From: Paenibacillus_AB sp036577625
GTDB taxonomy: Bacteria; Bacillota; Bacilli; Paenibacillales; NBRC-103111
Length of the DNA: 64,000 bases
Assembly: GCF_036577625.1 (NCBI RefSeq)
Contig: NZ_JARBDC010000085.1
Span: 1 to 64,000, forward strand
Direction: 5' to 3'
Part shown: positions 32,034 to 41,185 of the stretch, in pieces
How positions within the stretch are numbered: position 1 is the stretch's first letter
How the letters are laid out: each line of letters starts with the position of its first letter
Position numbers and translations under genes: made by a program
The notes under the pieces: model-generated
Seen by the model: only the letters and a program-made list of their open reading frames with translations
Databases searched by the model: none
What the model was told of the DNA's origin: nothing

Positions 32034-34937
32034 CTACTTGTCGTATTTGAACAAATTGACGCCGGAGACGTAATACAGATCGCCGTTGTTATCCTGCGCC
32101 AGGAGAGAAGCGCCGCCGGAAACGAGCGTTACCGTCTGCTTCGTAGCCGGATCGATCCGGTACAGCTTGCCTCCGACCGTCGCGTACACGTAACCGTCGG
32201 GGTTCGGCTCCATCTTGGCGTCGCGCCATACGTGGTTCGCGCCGGAGTAGCTGACCGGGAATTTGTCGGCGCTGTATACGACCGATCGGGTGGCCGGGTT
32301 GAAGACGAACAAAGTCCCTTCGGCGACTCCCCAAATATTGCCGTCCGGACCGGCCATCAGCGCCGTAATGGCGCGTTTGCCCGCCACCGGTACGATTTCG
32401 AACGTTTTTTGATTCAACGTCGCGTCCCACACGAACAGCTTCGCTTCCGCCGCCGTCGGCGCAATTCCGAGTCCGCCCCAGACGGATGTGCCCCCGAACA
32501 CTTCGTTGTTCTTGTAAGCGAGAGAGACGACGCTCTGATCGGGAATGACGTTGCGGGTTACGCTCAGGGCGGCGGTCCCCAAATCGTATACCGCAAACGC
32601 TCCGCCAAGCTTTCCGTAATCGGGCACGGTGCCTACGAACAGCTTGTTGAGCGACGGGACGGCCAGCATGCCGAACGGGCGGTCCTGCTCCCACGAGCCC
32701 AGGTTGAACAGCGTTTTCGGATTTCTGGGCGTGCCGGTCGGATTCCAGGGCTGCGTGACGTCGTACTGTTGAATGATGGCTCCGGGGTAAATGCCGAAGT
32801 AAAGAGAGCTGCCCGCCTCCGTAATATGTTCGGCCTGACCGACGCCTCTGTACTTCGTCTGTGCGCCCGTCGCCGGGTTGTAGACGCCCATGCCGCCGAC
32901 CAAGTAGCCGACGCTGTATATATTGCCGTCCGGCCCGCGCTTGACGGACTGGATCGAGGTTGGGGATTCCGGCAGAACGACCGCCGTTTTGGCCCAATTG
33001 CCCGTGCTCGGGTTATATTTCAATAGTTCGCCCGATCTGAGCGCGGCCACGAACGAATAGCCCGGATACCCGGTCTCGTTCAACGCTATGAACGCGGAGC
33101 CGATCATATTGGAGCCTACGTTCGCCAGCAGCGTCTCGGTTTTGCTCGTCAAGTCGTAAGTGTACAGGCTGCCGTTCTTCGTGTAATACACCGCGTTTGC
33201 CGTTGGGGACAGCTTGGATACGCCGATGGAGCCGATGCCGGATAAGGTGCTTTCCACCTGCAGCGTCGCTTTATCGATGACGAGCGTCGCGCCGGACGGG
33301 CTCATTTTGGCGAAAATTTTGCCGCCCGCGTAATTCGTATAGTATGTAAATTCTTCTGTTGCATACGCGGCCGGAAGAATGTTCGTTTTGGCGCCGGTGT
33401 TGTTGTCGTACCGGATCAGATGCGCATGGGAGCCGATGCCCATATAGAGCCGGTGCGCGCTTTCGTCGTAAGCGATCGATCGGACATATTGCTCGCCGGG
33501 CTCGATTTGGCCGCCGAACGCGGTAAAGCCGATCCCGGGCTCGTACTTGAACGCTTTTCCGCCCGGGTAAGTGCCGCCGTATATTTTGCCGTTCGTTCCC
33601 GGCGTCAGCTCCCAAATCGTCGTCTCCCCGGCGACGGCGACGCCCAGATCGGCGACGGACGAAGAGCCGGGGATATAGCGAAACAGTTTGCCGGAGGCCG
33701 TACCCGCGTAGAGCGAGCCGTCGGTTGCGACCGCCATCCCCCACACGGCCGTCGCTCCGGGGAGATCGAACGTATGAAGGGACGCCCCGGTTTTGGCGTC
33801 GTATACGGCCAGTTTGGACGGATTGCCGTTAGAGCCGATGTAGAGCAGGTGATTGCCGTTCGAATCCGGACCGAAAGCGGCATACGAGGCGGAGGCGTTC
33901 GTAATCTGCACCCCCAAGTTGGATATGACCGGACCGCCAAGGGAAATGTCGTCGAAAAAAGCGGTAGCGGTCCCGCCAACCGTGCTGTACAGCAGGATGC
34001 TCATTTTCGCCGTTCCGGCCGGCGCGACGGCCGAGACGTACATCGGCGTCCACTGCGAGAGCGAACCGCCGAACGGCTCGGTTTGCATATGCAGAAGCGT
34101 ATTGCCCGCATCCCAAAACCGGATGTTCAGGCTGACGGAGCCGCCGGCGACGTACGCCTTGGCGGAAGCCCGGACGAGCTGTCCGACCGAGACGGCGATT
34201 TTGTCGCTTTCGACGCCGACGGAGCCGGCGGTGCTGCCGTCGACGAGCTTCACGCTTTTGACGCCTTCGCTCGCCTGCTCGGTCGTCACGGAAACGCCGG
34301 AGCCGCCGAACGTCTGGGTCCAGCCCGGTATGGCCGTTCCTGCTGCGCCTTCCTCGAATCCGGCATTCCGGATGACCCGTTCCAGGACGACGCTGTCAAA
34401 ATAAGCGGAAGCGGTGCCTGCGGCGGAGCTGTAAAGGAGAACGGAAGCTTGCGCGGCATTGGCGGGGGCGACGGCCGTAACGGATACGGACGTCCATTGG
34501 CCCGATGGGGAGGATACCGATCGGAAGCCGCTGGACAGAAGCGTGCCGGCGCTGTCGAAGAAGCGGATATAGATCGAAGGCGAGCCGCTCGCAATGTAGA
34601 CTTTGGCGGATGCGGCGTACGATTCTCCCGGAGCGATGCCGGATACTTTCGCGCTTTCCTCGCCGGTCGAGGCGGCCGAGGAGGTGTCGGTAAGCAAAAG
34701 GCTTTGCGTGCCGTCGTACGCTTGCGCGGTCGATAACGAGATGCCGCCCGTGCCGAACGTTTGGGTCCAGCCCGGTATTCCGCCGGAGGAGGGGGCCTCG
34801 AACGACGGATTGACGAGCGTCAGCGGAATGCCGCCGGCTTCGGCACGCGGCGGTACGATCGGCGCGACCGCACCGAGAAGGAGCAGCAGGACGGCTATCC
34901 AAAACAGGGCGGGGCGGTGCTTGCGAACAATCATCAT
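32034..34937 (-). CDS. Secreted protein with two CBM-like domains and a beta-propeller
   Basis: This is a 967-residue exported protein. The signal peptide ends near residue 35 (LLLLLGAVAPIVPPRAEA). Residues about 38-185 and 188-335 are two paralogous CBM_4_9-like carbohydrate-binding modules (PSFEAPSSGGIPGWTQTFG; AGFEEGAAGTAIPGWTQTFG). Residues about 340-960 are a repeated blade pattern of SMP-30/WD-like propeller type (GMAVATDGSLYAGTASGKLF, FRYIPG; KRGPDGNIYSVGYL; MAGPDGNIWGVAEG). ATG 34937 follows AAGGGAG. No catalytic motif was identified, so it may be a polysaccharide lyase of propeller type or a binding protein. Confidence 0.82.
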   Translation of the reverse strand: MMIVRKHRPALFWIAVLLLLLGAVAPIVPPRAEAGGIPLTLVNPSFEAPSSGGIPGWTQTFGTGGISLSTAQAYDGTQSLLLTDTSSAASTGEESAKVSGIAPGESYAASAKVYIASGSPSIYIRFFDSAGTLLSSGFRSVSSPSGQWTSVSVTAVAPANAAQASVLLYSSAAGTASAYFDSVVLERVIRNAGFEEGAAGTAIPGWTQTFGGSGVSVTTEQASEGVKSVKLVDGSTAGSVGVESDKIAVSVGQLVRASAKAYVAGGSVSLNIRFWDAGNTLLHMQTEPFGGSLSQWTPMYVSAVAPAGTAKMSILLYSTVGGTATAFFDDISLGGPVISNLGVQITNASASYAAFGPDSNGNHLLYIGSNGNPSKLAVYDAKTGASLHTFDLPGATAVWGMAVATDGSLYAGTASGKLFRYIPGSSSVADLGVAVAGETTIWELTPGTNGKIYGGTYPGGKAFKYEPGIGFTAFGGQIEPGEQYVRSIAYDESAHRLYMGIGSHAHLIRYDNNTGAKTNILPAAYATEEFTYYTNYAGGKIFAKMSPSGATLVIDKATLQVESTLSGIGSIGVSKLSPTANAVYYTKNGSLYTYDLTSKTETLLANVGSNMIGSAFIALNETGYPGYSFVAALRSGELLKYNPSTGNWAKTAVVLPESPTSIQSVKRGPDGNIYSVGYLVGGMGVYNPATGAQTKYRGVGQAEHITEAGSSLYFGIYPGAIIQQYDVTQPWNPTGTPRNPKTLFNLGSWEQDRPFGMLAVPSLNKLFVGTVPDYGKLGGAFAVYDLGTAALSVTRNVIPDQSVVSLAYKNNEVFGGTSVWGGLGIAPTAAEAKLFVWDATLNQKTFEIVPVAGKRAITALMAGPDGNIWGVAEGTLFVFNPATRSVVYSADKFPVSYSGANHVWRDAKMEPNPDGYVYATVGGKLYRIDPATKQTVTLVSGGASLLAQDNNGDLYYVSGVNLFKYDK

Positions 34938-35197
34938 ACGTGTCTCCCTTCAAAATGGTTTGTTAATCCGTTTTCCGAAGGCTAAAACGAACCACGACAA
35001 GGGACGAACGGGATGTTGATTGATTTTTGGCGGACACTCCTTCGACCGTCGGATCCATCCGGCGCTTGGTCCTTTTTATCGTAATCGGCTTTGTAAGCGC
35101 TGTCAACGGGAGGTGCGGCAAAATTGCAAGCATGCGCTGCGAACGATGTCGAGGGAGCGGCAGCCCCCCCCCGATCCGATCCCTCCATGGCATTCCG

Positions 35198-36079
35198 TCA
35201 AAAATCGGTGCCGCCCATTTTGCCGGATTGAAAGTCTTGAAATGCCCGAACGACTTCCTCTTTGCTGTTCATCACGAAAGGTCCGTGCCGGTAAACCGGT
35301 TCCCGGATCGGTTCGCCGCTTAATACGAGCACGAGCGTATCGTCGGTTTGGCCTTCGATGCGTATGTCCCCCTCCGTATTTTCAAACAGCACGAAATCCG
35401 CTTCGTTCGCCGCCGCGGCGTCGTTTATTTTCGCTTTGCCCCGGAGCACCAGCGCGGCCGTATTGAACGAGGACGGCAGCGTAAAGCTCGCTTTGCCGTT
35501 TTGCCTGAACGCGATGTCGTATAGATGAATGGGCGTAAACGTTTGCGCCGGTCCCTTCGTTCCGTTATAGTCGCCAGCTATGACGCGCACGGTGCCGCCG
35601 CCGTCCGGCAGCTCGACTCGCCCCATTTTCCCGCCGGGCAGCTCCTGGTATTTGGGCGGGGTCATCTTATAAGCGCGAGGGAGGTTGACCCACAGCTGGA
35701 TCATATGAAACAGACCGCCCCGCTTGGAAAAATCCCGTTCGTGATACTCCTTGTGCAGCAGACCCGATCCCGCCGTCATCCACTGCACGTCGCCCGGACC
35801 GATCACGCCGCGATTGCCGTAATTGTCGCGATGCTCGATAAATCCTTCGTAAGCGATCGTAACGGTTTCGAAGCCGCGGTGCGGGTGCGCTCCTACGCCT
35901 TTTACTTTCGGGCTTGGCGGGAATTCGAACGGTGCATTGTAGTCCAACAAGAGGAACGGACTGAACCGGTCGCCGAAATCGTTGCCCCCGGGGAAGTAGT
36001 TGGATACGCGAAAACCGTCGCCTACCATATGAAAGGGGGCGCCTTGGAAAACGCCTTGTACGTTGCGTATCGTTGTCAT
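35198..36079 (-). CDS. Pirin family protein (cupin)
   Basis: This 293-residue bicupin has the pirin signatures GVGAHPHRGFETVTIAYEG, carrying the metal-binding His-x-His, and GVIGPGDVQWMTAGSGLLHK. The second cupin is degenerate (SFNTAALVLRGKAKIND). Relatives act as quercetin 2,3-dioxygenase-like or redox-sensing proteins. ATG 36079 follows AAGGAGC. It is transcribed alone; the 260 bases downstream hold nothing recognisable. Confidence 0.9.
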   Translation of the reverse strand: MTTIRNVQGVFQGAPFHMVGDGFRVSNYFPGGNDFGDRFSPFLLLDYNAPFEFPPSPKVKGVGAHPHRGFETVTIAYEGFIEHRDNYGNRGVIGPGDVQWMTAGSGLLHKEYHERDFSKRGGLFHMIQLWVNLPRAYKMTPPKYQELPGGKMGRVELPDGGGTVRVIAGDYNGTKGPAQTFTPIHLYDIAFRQNGKASFTLPSSFNTAALVLRGKAKINDAAAANEADFVLFENTEGDIRIEGQTDDTLVLVLSGEPIREPVYRHGPFVMNSKEEVVRAFQDFQSGKMGGTDF

Positions 36080-36324
36080 AGTCGGTGCTCCTTTATCTTT
36101 ATGTTAATAATCTTAATTTTAAAATATAATGCGATTGCCGGTTTGTCAATACCGTTTCTTCGGACGAACAAGTACGGCATTCGAATCCGTCGATCTATCG
36201 TGTGCCGGAACGGGTTCCAATATGCGACGAGCGGAAGGGAACGAAACGAGAAAAACCGGCCGGCGAAAACCGGCGCAGGCGCCTTCGAGCGAGAGGGCGC
36301 CCCGCCAAGCGAAGCTTCCGCCCG

Positions 36325-36978
36325 TTATTCGGCACCGCTTTCGCCGATTTTCTCCCCTGAACGATCTTGGGACGGCGGGGCGTATTTGATTTTCCAGACG
36401 AGTTCGCCGTCCTTCCGTTCCGTCACCACACCGTTTTCCATATCGTCCGTCAGCCGTTTGAGCCAGCTTTGTTCGGCTTCGAGCAGGGCGATGGAATACT
36501 CCAGTTCGATAACGAACACGCGGTCGATCCCCATCGCCAACGTTTCCTCCACGGAAGTTCGGGCGCCATGAATTTGCTCGGCAAGCGCTTCGGCCCTTTG
36601 CTTCAGCAGATCGAGCGCCACCCGCGGCTTCAAATGCCCCAAAAACGAAAGTCCGGCCGCAAACTGCGGATATTCCTTCGCGGGCGTACGCAACAATTCG
36701 TGCAGCCAGTCGAAAAATTCCGCCTTCCCTGCCGCGGTCGGCTCGTAAATCGTCCGCTCCGGATGTTTGCCTTCCCGCTCCGTTGCGATCGGCTGGATCC
36801 AGTTATGTTTCATTAACGAGTCGAACACGGCGTATAGCGAGCCGGTGTTCAGCTTGATGCTGTCGGACATTCCCCGTTGGCGCATCGTAACCCCGAGTTC
36901 GTAAGGATGCATGGGCCGTTCGTGCAGCAGCGACAAGATGGCCAAAGCGAGCAAGTTGCTCCGTTTCGGTTTGGGCAT
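36325..36978 (-). CDS. PadR family transcriptional regulator
   Basis: This 217-residue repressor has an N-terminal PadR winged helix (LLALAILSLLHERPMHPYEL, KLNTGSLYAVFDSLMKHNWI, EREGKHPERTIYEPTAAGKA) and a helical C-terminal dimerisation domain. ATG 36978 is the first start after a purine-rich AGGAGCTG. It is divergent from the FAD monooxygenase at 37121, and a palindrome overlapping that gene's promoter is its likely operator. PadR proteins of this type sense small phenolic or lipophilic ligands. Confidence 0.9.
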   Translation of the reverse strand: MPKPKRSNLLALAILSLLHERPMHPYELGVTMRQRGMSDSIKLNTGSLYAVFDSLMKHNWIQPIATEREGKHPERTIYEPTAAGKAEFFDWLHELLRTPAKEYPQFAAGLSFLGHLKPRVALDLLKQRAEALAEQIHGARTSVEETLAMGIDRVFVIELEYSIALLEAEQSWLKRLTDDMENGVVTERKDGELVWKIKYAPPSQDRSGEKIGESGAE

Positions 36979-37051
36979 GCGTTTCAGCTCCTTAACGCGA
37001 TAAAAGCATATCCTCATTATAGCCCGTTTTGATTAGTTTGTGAAATAGTAG

Positions 37052-37094
37052 TTGACTTTGTATAGTTTAAACAATATAGTTTAATTAAACTATA
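37052..37094 (+). promoter_or_regulatory. Sigma-A promoter overlapped by 20-bp palindromic operator
   Basis: TTGACT (37052-37057), a 17-bp spacer and TATAGT (37075-37080). TATAGTTTAATTAAACTATA (37075-37094) is a perfect palindrome covering the -10. The half-site TATAGTTTAA also occurs at 37061-37070, in direct orientation 14 bp upstream. It is the expected binding site of the divergent PadR protein. Confidence 0.85.
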
Positions 37095-37120
37095 TGAAGC
37101 TCGAGAAAGGATGATGGCGG

Positions 37121-38326
37121 ATGGCAACCATCGGCAATCCGAAAAAAGCGGTCATTATCGGCTGCGGCATCGCCGGCCCGGCAACGGCTCTTTTTCTGAA
37201 AAAGGCGGGGATCGACTCCGTCGTTTACGAAGCGGAGGCGCGAGCCGACGATTATTCCGGATTGTTTCTTCATTTGGCTCGGAACGGATTGCAGGTGCTG
37301 AAGGAATTGGGGATGGACGACCAAATTCGCCGGGAAGGCATTCCGATGCATGCGATGAAGATGTACAGCGGGAAAGGCAAGCTGCTCGGCATTGTCGGCG
37401 AAACGGCGGGAGAGCCTCAAGGCTACACGATCAAGAGAGGGATGCTGCACAAGGCGCTGCGCGAGGAAGCGCTGCGTCAGGGGATTTCGATCGAATACGG
37501 CAAACGGCTGAAAAGCGTCGATGCGAACGAGCTTCGCCGCGTCGACGTTACTTTCGAGGACGGTTCGACCGCATCCGGCGATTTTCTGGTCGGCTGCGAC
37601 GGCATTAATTCCCGCGTGCGGAAGATCGTGATGCCGGCCGCGCCCGCGCCGTCCTATACGGGACTGATTAGCTTCGGCGGTTTTTTGAAGAGCGATTCGA
37701 TCGCTTGCGAACCGGGCACCCAGACGATGGTATTCGGAAAACGGGCGTTTTTCGGCTATTCGGTCCGAAACGGCGAAGAAGTATACTGGTTCGGCAACAT
37801 GGACTATCCCGGAGAGCCGTCCCGGCGGGAGCTGCAAAGCATTCCGCAAGCGGAGTGGCGCAAAACGATCAACGGCTTATACGAAGACGATATCGATCCG
37901 ATTCCGGAAATCGTTCGATCGACGAAGGACGAGATCGGCGCTTACCCGATCTACGATATGCCGCCGCTATCCGTCTGGCACGACAAGTCGGTCGTCCTGC
38001 TCGGCGATGCCGTCCACGCGACGTCGCCCAATGCCGGGCAGGGCGCTTCGATGGCGCTCGAGGATGCGATCGTGCTGGCCAAGTGCATTCGCGACATCCC
38101 GAACATGCAGCTCGCTTTCGCCGAGTTTCAACATGCGCGCCGCGACAGGGTCGAGCGGATCGTGCAGTATTCGAGGCGGATCGGGCAGCGCAAGCATGCG
38201 ACCCATCCGGTGCAAGTGTTTTTCCGCGATTTGATGATGCCGCTGTTCCTGAAATCGGCGAGTAAAGGATCGAACCGATGGATGTACGACTACAAAGTCG
38301 ATTGGAACGACAAGGCCGTACGATAG
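37121..38326 (+). CDS. FAD-dependent monooxygenase (UbiH/aromatic hydroxylase type)
   Basis: This is a 401-residue flavoprotein. It has an N-terminal Rossmann motif VIIGCGIAGPATALFLKKAG, the DG motif FLVGCDGINSRVRKIV, and the FAD-binding VLLGDAVHATSPNAGQGASM with ALEDA. It is predicted to hydroxylate a small or aromatic compound using NAD(P)H and O2. The control region contains the PadR-type palindrome, so expression is probably induced by the substrate or a related compound. Confidence 0.9.
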   Translation: MATIGNPKKAVIIGCGIAGPATALFLKKAGIDSVVYEAEARADDYSGLFLHLARNGLQVLKELGMDDQIRREGIPMHAMKMYSGKGKLLGIVGETAGEPQGYTIKRGMLHKALREEALRQGISIEYGKRLKSVDANELRRVDVTFEDGSTASGDFLVGCDGINSRVRKIVMPAAPAPSYTGLISFGGFLKSDSIACEPGTQTMVFGKRAFFGYSVRNGEEVYWFGNMDYPGEPSRRELQSIPQAEWRKTINGLYEDDIDPIPEIVRSTKDEIGAYPIYDMPPLSVWHDKSVVLLGDAVHATSPNAGQGASMALEDAIVLAKCIRDIPNMQLAFAEFQHARRDRVERIVQYSRRIGQRKHATHPVQVFFRDLMMPLFLKSASKGSNRWMYDYKVDWNDKAVR

Positions 38327-38335
38327 CCGCGAAAG

Positions 38336-38371
38336 GAAAAGCCCGATTCCGAACCGGAACCGGGCTTCCGT
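38336..38371. terminator. Bidirectional terminator between convergent genes
   Basis: AAGCCCG...CGGGCTT with inner CCGaaCCGG pairing lies between the monooxygenase stop and the cytochrome c stop on the opposite strand. Confidence 0.75.
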
Positions 38372-38373
38372 CC

Positions 38374-38739
38374 TTATTTATGCTGGGCCAGCCATAACGC
38401 CAGATTGGCGACTTCTTCTTCCTTCAGGGAGCTTTTGAAAGCGGGCATCCCCCCTTTGCCGTTCAAGACGAGCTTGTAGAGCTGTTCGTTCGTCAGCTTT
38501 GTTCCGACCTTCTGCAAATTCGGCCCCACTTTGCCTTCCAGCTGATTGCCGTGACAGGCGACGCAGGACTGCTTGTAGATGGCTTCGGCTGCGGCCTGGT
38601 CCAGCGTTACGCTCGGCATCGACGGCCCCTTCGCTTCCTGCTCCTTCTCCGGCTTGTCCGTTACGGCGCTTACGGTCAGCATGACGATGCCGAAGGCGCA
38701 TGCTCCGAAAAACAAGACGGCCATAATCCATTTCTGCAT
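38374..38739 (-). CDS. Membrane-anchored cytochrome c (c550/c551 type)
   Basis: This 121-residue protein has an N-terminal membrane anchor (MAVLFFGACAFGIVMLTVSA) and one class I cytochrome c domain. The heme site is CVACHG, with the distal ligand Met in KGGMPAF. ATG 38739 follows AAGGAGGGG by eight bases; an adjacent GTG is less well spaced. It carries electrons on the outer face of the membrane, probably to a terminal oxidase. Confidence 0.92.
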   Translation of the reverse strand: MQKWIMAVLFFGACAFGIVMLTVSAVTDKPEKEQEAKGPSMPSVTLDQAAAEAIYKQSCVACHGNQLEGKVGPNLQKVGTKLTNEQLYKLVLNGKGGMPAFKSSLKEEEVANLALWLAQHK

Positions 38740-38946
38740 CACGGTTCCCCTCCTTTATCAATTCATAATCATACCATTCATCCGCCAATGCCGTATATAG
38801 CCCCAATGAGTCATGCGGACGAGCGAGCGGAACGTCCCCGATGGCCCATACGAGTCATACTCAGCGGGCTGACGTTTGAGGTACCATAGGGAGGAACGCG
38901 CATTCGGGTTAACGAGAGGGCTGTCCGTGACTTACAAAGCCTGGCG

Positions 38947-40389
38947 CTATGTTCCAAGCGTCAGCCTAAGCGCCTCCGCGAATTTCGCAATCCCCGGCTC
39001 GATATCCTCCGTCCGCGGCCTGGCGTACGTCAGCCGGACGAAGCCCGACTCGGAGCCGTACACGCTCCCCGGGACGAACAGAACCCCTTTCTTGATTCCG
39101 TTTTCCAGCAGCGCAAAATCGTGAACCGGCCGGCGGACTTTGCACCAAAGATTCAAGCCGCCCTCCGGCAGGTCGAAAGCGATCTCGCCCGAGAGCTCCC
39201 GCCGCAGCGCCTCCGCCATAACGTCTCTCCGGCTGCGGAGGGCGGCCCTTAGCCGCATCAAGTGCGGCCGCAAATCGCGCGACTCCAAAAAATGCGCGGC
39301 AATCCATTGGGGGAAGACGCTCAAGCCGAAATCCATTTGCTCGCGGGCGTCCGCCAATCGGTTGATGACGGATTGGGGGGCGACGATCCAGCCGATGCGC
39401 AGGCCGGATGCGGCGATTTTGGACAGCGACCCGACGTACAGCACGGTTCCGTTCGGATCCGCCGCTTTCATCGGCAGCGGCTGACGGTCTTCGTTCAACG
39501 ACGTCAAGCCGAACGGGTCGTCCTCGACGATCGGAATGCCGAGCCGCTCGCAGCAGGCGACGAGCTCCTTCTTTCGCTCCTCGTCGACAACGGTCCCCGT
39601 CGGGTTTTGAAAGATCGGGTTCAGAAACACCATGCGGATGCGGTGCTTCTGGTACAGCGACTGGATATGCTCCGGGTCGACGCCGCGCTTGTCGACCGGC
39701 AGTCCGAACAACCGGAGTCCCGCGGATTGAAACATCGGAAGCGAGTAGCAGTAGGACGGATTTTCGATGGCGATGGCGTCCCCGGGACTGAGCAAGCATT
39801 GCGTAATCAAATACAACGACTGCTGCGAGCCCGACGTAACGAGGATGGAATCGTCCGTGGCGCGAATGCCCCGATGCTCCCGCAAAAACGATGCCAAAGC
39901 GATCCTCAGCTTGCCGTATCCTTGGGGATCGCCGTATCCCATCTGTTCCCGGAACGGACGCCCGGCCATCAAGCCGCGTATCGCTTCGTTCGGCGACAAT
40001 TCCGGGGCAAGCTCCCCGCTGGCGAAGTTGACGGCCGGATCGCCTCTCCGGATCGATTCGCGAATGCGGCGCATCAGCGGCAAGTTCGGCAAAAAGGTGC
40101 CGCCCTCGACGTAGCGGCTCCAGTTGGGGGGATGCTTCTGGGCCATTCCCCATTTATGTTGGCTGACGCGGGTCCCGCTTCCGGTCGCGCTTTCGATCAT
40201 TCCCGAAGCGCGCAAATCGTCGTAAGCCTGCACGACGGTGCTGCGGTTGACGCCGAGCTGCTCCGCCAGCTTCCGTTCGGACGGGAGGATGCTGCCCGGC
40301 GGCAGCTCGCCGAACGATATGCGCTGCTCCATATAGTCCGCGATTTGCCGATACAACGGCGTTTTGCTGTCGCGATCCGGCCTCCACAT
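38947..40389 (-). CDS. MocR-type GntR/aminotransferase transcriptional regulator
   Basis: This is a 480-residue regulator. The N-terminal GntR winged helix (LYRQIADYMEQRISFGELPP, ILPSERKLAEQLGVNRSTVV) is joined to a fold-type I aminotransferase domain. The PLP-binding Lys is in YVGSLSKIAASGLRIGW, and VTSGSQQSLYLI, NPSYCY, NPIFQNPTG and VEDDPFG are present. ATG 40389 is eight bases from AAGGGG; a GTG nine bases earlier is too close. MocR proteins control PLP, GABA or amino-acid genes; the target here is not clear. Confidence 0.9.
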   Translation of the reverse strand: MWRPDRDSKTPLYRQIADYMEQRISFGELPPGSILPSERKLAEQLGVNRSTVVQAYDDLRASGMIESATGSGTRVSQHKWGMAQKHPPNWSRYVEGGTFLPNLPLMRRIRESIRRGDPAVNFASGELAPELSPNEAIRGLMAGRPFREQMGYGDPQGYGKLRIALASFLREHRGIRATDDSILVTSGSQQSLYLITQCLLSPGDAIAIENPSYCYSLPMFQSAGLRLFGLPVDKRGVDPEHIQSLYQKHRIRMVFLNPIFQNPTGTVVDEERKKELVACCERLGIPIVEDDPFGLTSLNEDRQPLPMKAADPNGTVLYVGSLSKIAASGLRIGWIVAPQSVINRLADAREQMDFGLSVFPQWIAAHFLESRDLRPHLMRLRAALRSRRDVMAEALRRELSGEIAFDLPEGGLNLWCKVRRPVHDFALLENGIKKGVLFVPGSVYGSESGFVRLTYARPRTEDIEPGIAKFAEALRLTLGT

Positions 40390-40638
40390 GAACGACACCC
40401 CTTGGTAAGCGATCTATTATCGTGCCGCCAAGGCGGCATCTTCATCGTACCGGCAATTCGGCCGCGAGGCGAACGGCGATTGTTGCAGCTTCGTGAACAT
40501 CTTGTTTCGATTTGTTGAAAAGTGGATGGGACAATTCCCGACCGATTGGACGGTCCCTTTTCGGCGAACTCGATTTAAGATGATAGGGAAGGATGGAAGC
40601 GCGTTTCGTTTCCGATGCGAACAAGGAGGCAGTGCGTT

Positions 40639-40851
40639 ATGGCGCAATCGTTATATGTTTGGATCATTATTTTCTTCTCGATGTTCGCCGGCGTCGCGAC
40701 GGTCGCGATAGGGATGTCGAAGGAAAACAAAGAGGGGAATCCCGGCTACGAACGCAGGACGAAAGGGAATTGGACCCGGCTTACGCTCGTTTACGTCGTT
40801 TCGGGAATCGCCGGCCTGGCGATCGTCGTCGCGTTTTTTCAAATACGGTAG
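40639..40851 (+). CDS. Small two-helix membrane protein
   Basis: This 70-residue protein starts at ATG 40639 after AAGGAGG. It has two hydrophobic helices (WIIIFFSMFAGVATVAIGM; LVYVVSGIAGLAIVVAFF) separated by a charged loop. It is not recognised as a named family. It is divergent from the MocR gene and lies upstream of the tandem riboswitch promoter. Confidence 0.7.
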   Translation: MAQSLYVWIIIFFSMFAGVATVAIGMSKENKEGNPGYERRTKGNWTRLTLVYVVSGIAGLAIVVAFFQIR

Positions 40852-40895
40852 CAGCGGGGGGCGCGCGATATGACAAATAGGCCGACATTTTGTGC

Positions 40896-40924
40896 TTGAT
40901 AGGAATTGATATATTTGGTATGAT
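40896..40924 (+). promoter_or_regulatory. Sigma-A promoter of the tandem riboswitch transcript
   Basis: TTGATA (40896-40901), a 17-bp spacer and TATGAT (40919-40924). The expected start is near 40931, just upstream of the first aptamer. Confidence 0.85.
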
Positions 40925-40943
40925 AGTTCATGCAAAAGCATGT

Positions 40944-41032
40944 CACGATAACGGCAAACTTGTCGAAAGGCAAGGGCGCAAAGCTACAGGGCCTTCTTGA
41001 TTCGTCAATGGCAGCCAGCTACCGAACGATTA
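40944..41032 (+). promoter_or_regulatory. Cyclic-di-GMP-I riboswitch 5 (tandem, upstream unit)
   Basis: Class I core: ACGGCAAACTTG-TCGAAAGG-CAAG, GCGCAAAGCTACAGGGCC, a hairpin and ATGGCAGCCAGCTACCGA. The P2 stem and GAAA loop are intact. It is followed within about 15 bases by a T-rich run (41035-41051), which suggests transcription termination as output. Its sequence resembles unit 6 more than units 1-4. Confidence 0.92.
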
Positions 41033-41085
41033 CGCTTTTTTTCTTTTTTTTCGGACAATCCCCCGCTCCGAATCGGTGAAACTCT

Positions 41086-41170
41086 AATACGATAATGGCA
41101 AACTTGTCGAAAGGCAAGGACGCAAAGCTACAGGGCCTTCTGACGACCGTCAATGGCAGCCTGGCCGCCG
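41086..41170 (+). promoter_or_regulatory. Cyclic-di-GMP-I riboswitch 6 (tandem, downstream unit)
   Basis: Class I core: ATGGCAAACTTG-TCGAAAGG-CAAG, GACGCAAAGCTACAGGGCC, a hairpin and ATGGCAGCCTGGCCGCC. The ribosome binding site AAGGGAG (41171-41177) begins at the aptamer's 3' end and no terminator lies between. P1 formation could therefore control access of the ribosome to ATG 41186. Confidence 0.9.
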
Positions 41171-41185
41171 AAGGGAGTTTTATAC

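Noticed and set aside
33420..34736. A 438-codon plus-strand open frame
   Set aside because: It is a shadow of the minus-strand propeller gene, with low-complexity Arg/Gly-rich translation and no RBS.
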